Part shown: positions 56,559 to 64,000 of the stretch, piece after piece
Numbering within the stretch: the stretch's first letter is position 1
Layout of the letters: each line of letters starts with the position of its first letter
Source of the DNA: Grifola frondosa
Lineage: Eukaryota; Basidiomycota; Agaricomycetes; Polyporales; Grifolaceae
NCBI GenBank assembly: GCA_001683735.1
Contig: LUGG01000003.1
Span: forward strand, 1,240,001 to 1,304,000
DNA length: 64,000 nucleotides
Reading direction: 5' to 3'
Translations under genes and position numbers: made by a program
The notes under the pieces: generated by a model
The model's input: only the letters and a program-made list of their open reading frames with translations
Databases searched by the model: none
What the model was told of the DNA's origin: nothing

Positions 56559-58400
56559 GCATAGATGAGTTCTTTTGGGGTACGCGTACACGAAGTTGAT
56601 GCTGACGCTGATATAAAGCGCTCTGCGTCGCATACATATTCCAATATCGATGGATCCCTCAGAAGTGAGTATTCTTGTTTCCTACCACAAACGATGTCAG
56701 CCATACTGTCTGTCGAAGGATTTCCCTGCAATGCAGGCTCCAGTGTTACGAGCTAAGCTCAACTTAGCACCAGCGCCAGTCCACGGCGGATTTCGGCAGA
56801 AACGGTGCTATAATTAAACCAGGCATTCAAGGTGTTCTTCGAGAAGCGCATATTTTGTAGGTAGTTTGCGAGATTGGATGAAGGAAATGAAGCCCCGCTA
56901 CTTTGGCTGGGCAACTGCTGTGACTCATGCTTTGGCGGAAATGACGTGGATAAGATGGTCTTTCGGATGTAGTCCAGCGTCCACATTGGGCCGTGGCAAA
57001 AGATTTCGCGCCTCCTGCACGGATACCATAGCCACTCGTATCGAGTATTGCGATAGAATTCTTCACTTCCCGCGCTCCGCTTCTTCGCAGTCTCACAGTC
57101 CATTTTGGAATGATTTATACGACAGTCACTACCGGCGCCGATGTGTTCCAATGAGCTTTCATTTCCTGGTGAACTGCAAGCTGTCAATCGGCGGCGAAAC
57201 ACAAATGTAAGCATGTCCAGACGGCTAAGCTTGTTGAACGTGTGCTGACCGTTCGGCTTGATAGGGTCCAAGCCGTCACCAATCATGAGTAACTATCAGC
57301 ATAAATTTTTCCAATATGCGATCACAACGCCTGATGTTGATACGACCTAGGTGAGTGATAATACGAGGTACCATGGATGTACGTTCTCTCTTTCAAAAGG
57401 CATTATCAGATCATCAATCAATGTCTTCATTCGGCAGGTGCTGTGCTGTCTGCATGTCGTGCGATAAAGTTCAGGTAGCGTTGACTGCAACCTTCTAACA
57501 CTCTACATCTAGCAACTCAGCTCCAGTACGTCAAGCGACTCGATCTGGATATATTTCATCTTGTCCGTGTCCAACAGGTATGCAATGGGCTATTCATATC
57601 TGATGGTGTCGTAATGACGAGACATTATCTCCAGTCCACGGTTAACAAGACATGAGCCCCTTTGCGGGCTGTTAGTGGATGTCGAGAATTTGAATTGCAG
57701 AGAGAAAGAGGCTCTGCAGCCAGGCATCGCCGAAGAACACCAATGGCGGTCCTCCAGTAAGAGTTAATATCATTACATGCACCCCACTGATTATTTTGAA
57801 AATAATAGGGCGTTTCGAGGAGTACCTCCACCCATACACGATGTTCGTCTCGTGAGACGTACATCGTGACTATCCTTAAATTCTCGTCTTCTATTTTAGG
57901 CACGCAACATCTAGACCTTGATTAGGATGCTAATAGCTCTATGGGCAAGAGCCTGCTCAATTTCCCAATGAAGCCTCCCATTCACCATCTCATTTGATGT
58001 TTTTATGCATCGCGGATGGCTTCTAATGTGATGAACAAAGTGTCGCTGGGATGGCGCCCGTTCTCAAGCGCACATTGAAGGGTCACGTCCATCCGTTCGT
58101 CCTAGGTATGACTTCCCTCTTTCAACGTCCACCCAGGCGTTGTCCGTGATATCGTCTCCTTTCAGACACGATAGCACCCTTGGTTCTGCTTTCCTTGGTA
58201 TCCGTCTACAATACATAATCCAATGCAACCCCGCTGAACACACTCTTTCTCTTAGGCAATATCTTCACAGTAATGTAAGTTCACGCTCGCAATAGTGATA
58301 CAATAAATTCACTATTCATACGAAGCTTGTACGGAATCATGAACGTCCAAATGTTCACTTATTATAAACATAGTGGGAAAGACCTATCAGTTACAGGAAC
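56559..58400. repeat. DUF6534 locus unit B (partial, decayed)
   Basis: The upstream flank (56559-56680 and around 57625-57900) matches units A and C, including minus-strand SASTSCTRTPKELIY and CNDINSY. At 58150-58205 the N-terminal DUF6534 exon appears as SSPFRHDSTLGSAFLG. At 58322-58385 YGIMNVQMFTYYKHSGKD follows. The gene then stops abruptly at the MITE at 58407, and no later exons are found. A minus-strand stretch at 56759-57286 (175 codons) has no recognised domain. Confidence 0.55.
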
Positions 58401-58406
58401 TAAATT

Positions 58407-58593
58407 GTATCGTTAAAAGTTGGGGTATTCCGCAAACTTAGATGTGCGCCTAGCAGTGGTTGCAGCGTAAGCGATCGTGTTGTCCAAAGTTCGGCTGCAA
58501 CGCCGTTCTCACCGCCAAGGAGACACATCACTTATGCTGCAGCCACTGCTATGCACACATCTAAGTTGCGGAATACCCAACTTTGAACGATAC
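58407..58593. mobile_element. MITE with ~60-bp terminal inverted repeats
   Basis: The left arm starts GTATCGTTAAAAGTTGGGGT. The right arm is its reverse complement with a few mismatches and one single-base gap: RC of 58531-58593 reads GTATCGTTCAAAGTTGGGTA and onward. The interior loop is about 60 bp without an ORF. TA dinucleotides at the tips would fit a Tc1/mariner-type target, but this is not proven. It interrupts unit B right after the DUF6534 exons. Confidence 0.75.
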
Positions 58594-58779
58594 GAATGAC
58601 TCAGCGAAGCAGAAGAAGCACGCCATAATCGAGGTGCCGATATGATAGTGCAATTGTCACAGAACCCACTACTTTTTTTGTTACAGAAATAATGTAATAT
58701 CTCCACCACATCAAGAGGCAGTGCGCAGTACGTCTAGAAATCTGCTTCGCCGGAGCCCGTGCATCACTACATATGTGAG

Positions 58780-59590
58780 TTCTGTTGAGCATCTGTTGAG
58801 CACGAAGGTGATACTAAACAAATACAGCCTTCCATGTTGCGCGCGTTTTCAAATGCGATAGATCCCTTGTAGGTGTCTCGTGTGCATCTTTGTCTCTTAC
58901 ACGCCACACTGACGAATACCGGAATTTGTACTCCATTGCAAGCGAGCTCAGCCATACTTCCATTCCAATATGACAGATTCGAGTCCTACGGGCGAAGCTT
59001 GCCTTCGTGCCTGCGCTATTCAGAAAACTGAGCATCATGGCCGTGCGTTCCGTTCTTGAGATTGAATTCTGCACTTTGGTCCGGCTCCTCGGCTCCAGCA
59101 ATATGTTATATATCTTCTCTCTATGACAAATGTTCTAGTGCTGATGAAATAACATTGCAGGCTCGTGACCAATAGGATGCTAGTCACAAGACATCAACAT
59201 CGCAAGAATTGTTTCACGAATCCCATATATGGGCAATTCGAGTTGCGAAGAGGCCTCCCAATATGTGACACTGCCGCAGAAACCCCGATGGTAATACGCC
59301 CGTAATACACCCGTAAGAGTTGATATCGTTACATGTGCTCTTTGCTGATTCCGTTGACACGAATTCAGCGTTCTCGAGGAACCGGTCAGCCTGTACGAAG
59401 AGCACCGCCTCGTGAGGCCCTACGTCGTGACTATCCTTCACTTCTCGACCTCTTCTTTGTACATACCGGTGCTCAGACCTTGAAAGGTTGTTGATTTTTC
59501 TCACTGGCATATTTCTGACGCTTGTAGGCGTCGGCTTCTAGTATGATGAGCATAGCTTCGCTTTGATGGCGCCCGGCGTTATCGAGTGCA
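58780..59590 (-). other. Repeated flank upstream of DUF6534 gene (unit C)
   Basis: Homologous to 2890-3600 and to parts of 56559-57900. It shares 'gcaagcgagctcag', 'gatagatc' and 'cagaccttgaaaggtt' phrases. The minus-strand ORFs here (59214-59510, with CNDINSYGCITGVLP) are interrupted. I do not recognise the protein, if any. Confidence 0.4.
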
Positions 59591-59663
59591 CATAAGAATG
59601 CAGTTTTTCACTCGTACTAGATGTGACTTTCCTCCCACAAAACACACCCAGGATTCATCCGCA

Positions 59664-61650
59664 ATGTCATCTCCCATTAAGCTCGATAACACCCTAGGCG
59701 CTTTGTTCCTCGGTATTTTCTGCGAGTCATCACCCAACGTGACCCTGCTTAATACTTTGTTCACTTAGGCAACATTTTCGCAGCGGTGTAAGTTCATGCT
59801 CATAGTATTACATATTGACATAACGATGCGTATAAAGCTTCTATGGAATTACGAGTGTCCAGACGTTCTCTTATTACAAACATAGCGGGCAAGATCCGCG
59901 GCCTATGAAAATTCTGGTCCAACAATCTCTTATTCTGAAGCTTCTGTATATTGACGTATTATCACAGATATTCTTTTTGTGGTCAGGATAATGGGGAACT
60001 CCGCGATACGATTGTGAATGCTGATAACAAACTAGGATATTGGATAGTCTACATTTGGCATTCATAACTGACACCCTTTACACATACACAGTGAAGGATT
60101 TCATAGATCTGCTAGCAATATCAGTTCCGACACGGTACGTTCATTCCAAGTCAAACCACATCTATAGTTTACTCACAATGGGAATTTTCAGGAGTATAGT
60201 GGTGAGTACTCCAAGGTGTAACGAGCATCGCAGCGTTCGCGTTGACATGTAAAATAGATTCATACCGTAGTCGGAGTACGTTTAAATGTTTACGTTGTCA
60301 TATATGCTCATGATTAAAAATCCTCTTTGCTAGGCTACAAGCGACATCTCTGTCAGAAGGTCAGCCCACATTGCTACCGTATTCTAGGCTGAGCATTAAC
60401 TACTTTGACCCTTAGTTTTTTCTGCTACAGAATTTGGAGACGTGAGTTGAATTCGTCTATTATCAAGCAACGTAGACTGCACCTTCGTAGTGAGCCGGAG
60501 GAACTGGACTGTGGCGGTAACCATTGTGAGGCCCATTCTATCCTCATAATACTCTACTCACTGCCTGTCTAGATTGTGCTTAATCTGATCTCGTTCGGTT
60601 TGTGTTGATCCGCTTCCTATCATATGCGTTCTGACCATTGTCAAGGCGGATATATATGTACGCATGCGGCGCGATACAGTATATTCAGTATTAACGGTCT
60701 CTACCTAACGACCAGCCATCGCCGCTATAAGGCAAGTCTCCCATATTCGTAGCGCTCGTTCCGAGACATTCTAAACGCACCACACAGCTTCAAACCGTCT
60801 ACCTACTTTCAGCTGGCGGAGAGCGTGGTAAGCATGTCATAGCGCGCACTGCCTTGGTGATGAAGCTCAACCGAACCAAGAAATGGCTCCTGTACCTGAG
60901 CTTCTCCAGTGCCCTCGTCGCGGACTTGATTGTTGTCGTCTCGCTCTGCTGGCTGCTAGCAACATATCGAACAGGCTTCAAAAGGTCGGCCTTCTTACCT
61001 CAAACTGCAGGCTCGATACGGTGACATGTTTTTGTTTTGTTTATAGAACCGATTCTATCATACCGAGTACTGATGCTGTATAGTATCAACACATGCGTCC
61101 TCACGACGTAAGTCCCCTACCCTCGTCTGCATCCGTTAGCGAACTAACAACCCACCCAGCGGCTGCACGCTCTGTTGCCTCTTTACCGTATGTTCCTCCG
61201 CTTTCCCCCTTGTTCCATCTTCCTCACCCATGCCATCAATCCCGCAGTTCATCGCGATGCCAGACAACCAAATCTTCATGGCCTTCTACTTCGCCATACC
61301 GAAATGTAACTCCCCACCCTCTCTCTATTCTGTGGAGAGACTCACCTGCCCCGTATAGTATTTCTCAACTCCTTCCTCGCGACACTGAACTCGCGCAAGC
61401 AACTGCGCGAGATGGGTCCAGCGCCCCACTCATGTCCATCCCACTGTCTGTGCTGCCCCGCGCGCGCGTCGCCGCTTCCGCGGACGCCGTCAGCGGAAAA
61501 TCGCAGCCCCAGTATGAGGACCAGGTCAGGGCGGCCTTCGCAGATCTGGGACGCATACTGATTATGTGTTCTATTGTGTGGCAGGTCCTGCATATCCAGA
61601 TTCAGACGACGACAGATGTGAAATCGGACTCCGCGACGCATATTGTATAG
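59664..61650 (+). CDS. DUF6534 domain membrane protein, copy C
   Basis: Copy C parallels copy A exon by exon: MSSPIKLDNTLGALFLG (ATG 59664), a YGITSVQTF-type exon region near 59830-59890, LDSLHLAFITDTLYTYTV (60035-60100) and FIDLLAISVPTR. Next come LVADLIVVVSLCWLLA with TYRTGFK (60910-60985), SINTCVLTT, FLNSFLATLNSRKQLREMGP (61360-61420), and the last exon QIQTTTDVKSDSATHIV, stop at 61648-61650. DUF6534 proteins are seven-helix membrane proteins of unknown role. The conserved NSFLATLNxRK motif and the RTGFK loop are intact. The middle (60250-60850) does not splice convincingly and there may be a small deletion after TDSII (near 61060), so this may be another decaying copy. Copies A and C are close paralogs from a segmental duplication. 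Confidence 0.6.
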
Positions 61651-62844
61651 GCGGTAGGGGTGAGCAGATGAGCAGACCTTGTTTCGTTCTCTGTCGGGCT
61701 TATATCTCGCATCGGCTTCCAGCCTTAGAAGGATGTTGTGATATGCGTGTATGTGTTCCTACTGCATTGAGATGTTTGTAATGCCTCGTTTATAGACTGG
61801 CTGTATATGTGAATGATGTTTATTTATGATTCATGCCATAGTGTACGCGCAGGTGAGCCACATAACAGCAGTTCTGAAGAATCCGACTGTATGTCACCTT
61901 GTTCATCACGTCTGACCACTACGAGTGAAGCAAAAGCAGGTGCATTCTGCGGGGATGATGTTACACACGGTCGCAGTATTTTATCTCGTAAAGGATCAAG
62001 ATTACTCCAGACGAACACAATAAAAACGCGAGAAAACTCACGATCTAACGCCAAACAAAATTTATCACTCGTTGGAAGCAAACAGATATGACTCCGGCGA
62101 CGGTTGTCGCTGAGACGAATGGAACGGAGATCTTCTGGAGGAGCAGCGAAGTCTAGTAACTAGTACGCCTTGTGTAGTGCTATATAAAACGCTATGTTCT
62201 TTGGGATACACGTGACGTCTGCTGTTGAAAAAAAAACCCGTCTCCGAGAGAAGCACCGTGGAGACAGAAAATAGAACATCCGTCACGCGTATCATGTGTG
62301 TGGCGTTGTGGAGGAAGTAAAGTTTTCGCATCCAGACACAGGTGATAATTATAAAGGCTGCAATGATCTGAATCGGAATTAATGTGAAATCGAGGCAAGG
62401 GTCGAGCAAGGACTATACTCACATGCATATGCCGCAAAGCCCTGCAAATGTATGACATGAAATTTGTCAACCCAGAGTCATAGTGGCTACAATAACATAC
62501 TAGGCGCAGGGAAGTAGAATAGATGGAACACACAAACCCACAGCATTATACTTATTATATTTATATGTCGTCCCAGGTTATCACTGATAATCAAACCCAA
62601 CATTTCAGGCTCTCGTCAACGATAGACCACACCGTACCGTGGGCCACATAAGAAGGACTCTGGGATGGGTCGTCACGGTTTGATATCTCCAGCTTCTGTT
62701 CCACAAGGGATTGACGATTGTTAATAACATCAATCCATACGAGTATGTCTACGCCCCTCACGATGATCAATTCTGCCCCGAGGGATGGTATCATGCACAA
62801 TTTGAGTCGGATCACTAACTCGGGGATTTTAAACATTAAAGGAA
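61651..62844. other. 3' flank of unit C with membrane-like minus ORFs
   Basis: 61780-61930 repeats the flank of unit A (5795-5960). On minus, 62065-62409 holds IPIQIIAAFIIITCVWMRK, a likely membrane helix, and 62192-62533 overlaps it. I cannot assign them. 62580-62830 (plus) reads NPYEYVYAPHDDQFCPEGWY near its end and abuts the truncated P450. It may be the end of an unrelated gene. Confidence 0.35.
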
Positions 62845-64000
62845 GCGAGAAGCATTTTGAAATTATTAGCGCGACTTACACAGGCGGATACAACCTCAAC
62901 GACTCTGAAGGTGATAAGCGGCGATAAGTGATGGTTCGTAGTAAACATTTCGACTAATGGCTTACCGTTCAGGAATGCTCGTAAATATCTCACCTCGGGG
63001 ATGTCATCATACGTCGGCCTTCGTGTCGGGCCAATATATTGCAAGATCTCTTCACGGAGACGCTTGAATACGGTAGGATGTTCACAGAGGAGGTAGATAG
63101 CAAAGGTGAGAGCCGAAGCAGTCTGATAAGATATAAGTGATCAAGAGGCTAGCCAACCCCGTGAATTGACATACCGTGTCTCTGCCAGCGAGCAGAATAT
63201 TTAAAGTCTCGTCACGAAGAATGACAGGATCTAAACACCCGCCACGACTTCAACCAAAGTCCATTGGAATCGCTAGCAAACGGCTCACAAGACGTAAGCT
63301 GCACCAACGAATCCAACAGCGTTTCATTTTCCTCATCTTGCTCGCTATCTGCGCCTTCCCCACGCTTCATCTTCTCCTCCTTCTTCCGCACAGCCTCCTT
63401 CACAATAGGCTCCAATACAGCGTCCACGATGGCCCTGTCCTCCTCCGTCTTGTCCTTGAAGATCTCCCGAAGGTGCCACGTCCACCCCGCCCGCAACCGG
63501 TCAGCGACCACGACCTGCACCGCCGCAACCGCATCTGAGAACTTCTCCGCTGCGTTGGCCGGCTGGGTGGTGTGTTCGTGCGCGGGGCAGTTGTGCGGGT
63601 ATGGCAGGGGTGCGTCCAGACTGTTCACGCAGGAGCCGAAGAGGAACTCGGTGGCAGCATCGAAGGTGAAGCGGGTGATGAGGTCCTGCACCGCACAACA
63701 TGATTAGCCCACAAACGTTGTTGGTTGGGGAAACGTACCTGGAAATCAACCGCGATATCCGCTTGGAACCGTTCCTTCATCTTCGAAATTGCATGATCTG
63801 TTCGCGGTGTGAGGTTGGCTTGATGTTGTGCGGAGGATTGCGTGTGCACGTACCGGCGTGACGATCGAATAGCTCGAAATGGCTGATCCTCTCGCGGGTA
63901 AAGAAGGGACGAGTCATCGAGCGGTGGAACCTACATTTCGCTCAGCAAAAGGATACAAACGCAGACGTGCGAAGGACGCCGTACTTCCACATCTTGCCTG
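62845..64000 (-). pseudogene. Cytochrome P450, CYP63-like, copy 2 (3'-truncated, runs off the edge)
   Basis: Minus-strand exons from the right edge are [15 protein letters not shown] (63935-63900) with [32 protein letters not shown] (63790-63738), DLITRFTFDAATEFLFG (63690-63640), the I-helix [25 protein letters not shown] and the ExxR exon ESLRLYPPV (about 62880-62905). It matches copy 1 (8.3-10.3 kb) closely through the intron after ESLRLYPPV. At about 62845, within 'cattaaag', it runs into unrelated sequence, so the K'-helix region, heme loop and C-terminus are missing. Unlike copy 1, it keeps the [10 protein letters not shown] exons and the normal GTGAGC donor after LVQLTS. It cannot encode an active P450, and the upstream part lies beyond the window. 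Confidence 0.75.

Noticed and set aside
61440..61480. CG microsatellite as a functional element
   Set aside because: A short 'cgcgcgcg' run inside a DUF6534 exon. It is only codon composition.
1..64000. CRISPR arrays, rRNA or tRNA genes
   Set aside because: No regularly spaced repeats and no cloverleaf with A/B boxes were noticed. A tRNA scan would be decisive.

Overview
The window looks like nuclear DNA of a filamentous basidiomycete, most likely a wood-decay agaricomycete. The genes have many short introns (about 45-60 nt, GT...AG). They encode families typical of these fungi: several P450 monooxygenases (three CYP63-like by my reading), DUF6534 membrane proteins, an MCT-type major facilitator, a delta-12-type fatty acid desaturase and GPI1. 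DIRS-like, Helitron and MITE sequences are also present. The genus is inference. There are no bacterial features, no CRISPR array, and no tRNA or rRNA gene that I can see.

Layout. 0-2 kb: minus-strand end of a retroelement (gag-like zinc-finger ORF and the start of an RT ORF, running off the left edge). 2.4-2.7 kb: decayed scrap of an MCT transporter. 2.9-6.6 kb: locus unit 'A' with a DUF6534 gene. 6.8-7.6 kb: intact 3-exon isoprenylcysteine methyltransferase-like gene. 8.3-10.3 kb: CYP63-like P450 pseudogene with an internal deletion. 12.5-14.2 kb: MCT pseudogene. 15.9-17.8 kb: second DUF6534 gene. 18.6-20.5 kb: GPI1 (minus strand) with a mutated splice donor. 20.9-23.2 kb: P450 pseudogene of a different family. 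23.9-26.6 kb: nearly complete CYP63-like P450. 26.9-27.9 kb: 5'-truncated EMB8/YheT-type hydrolase. 28-32 kb: mostly repeats and unassigned ORFs. 32.8-34.75 kb: complete 10-exon desaturase carrying a MITE in one intron. 36.4-36.95 kb: permuted piece of the DUF6534-locus flank. 38.0-56.2 kb: Helitron-derived island. 56.5-61.7 kb: two more DUF6534-locus units (B partial, C with a gene). 62.8-64 kb: a second copy of the 8-10 kb P450, running off the right edge.

The most distinctive region is 38-56 kb. It holds a broken autonomous Helitron: a DUF6570-type N-terminus, an HUH/tyrosine Rep domain and a PIF1-like helicase. It is followed by a cysteine-protease-like ORF with Cys, His and Asp boxes. 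Then come several kb of genes that match nothing I can name. Two of these are tandem paralogs sharing a two-part module. There is also a minus-strand multi-exon gene, a second Helitron ORF fragment, and a nucleotidyltransferase-fold gene. An 11-bp inverted repeat brackets all of this at 38028 and 56162, which suggests one large element, although the termini are not proven.

The rest of the window reads as a birth-and-death gene cluster. The pair [DUF6534 (+), P450 (-)] occurs twice in the same order about 54-56 kb apart. Most copies carry nonsense codons, frameshifts, lost GT donors or truncations. The genes that look intact are the methyltransferase and the desaturase. GPI1 is intact except for one AT donor, and the 23.9-kb P450 except for two single-base frame breaks.
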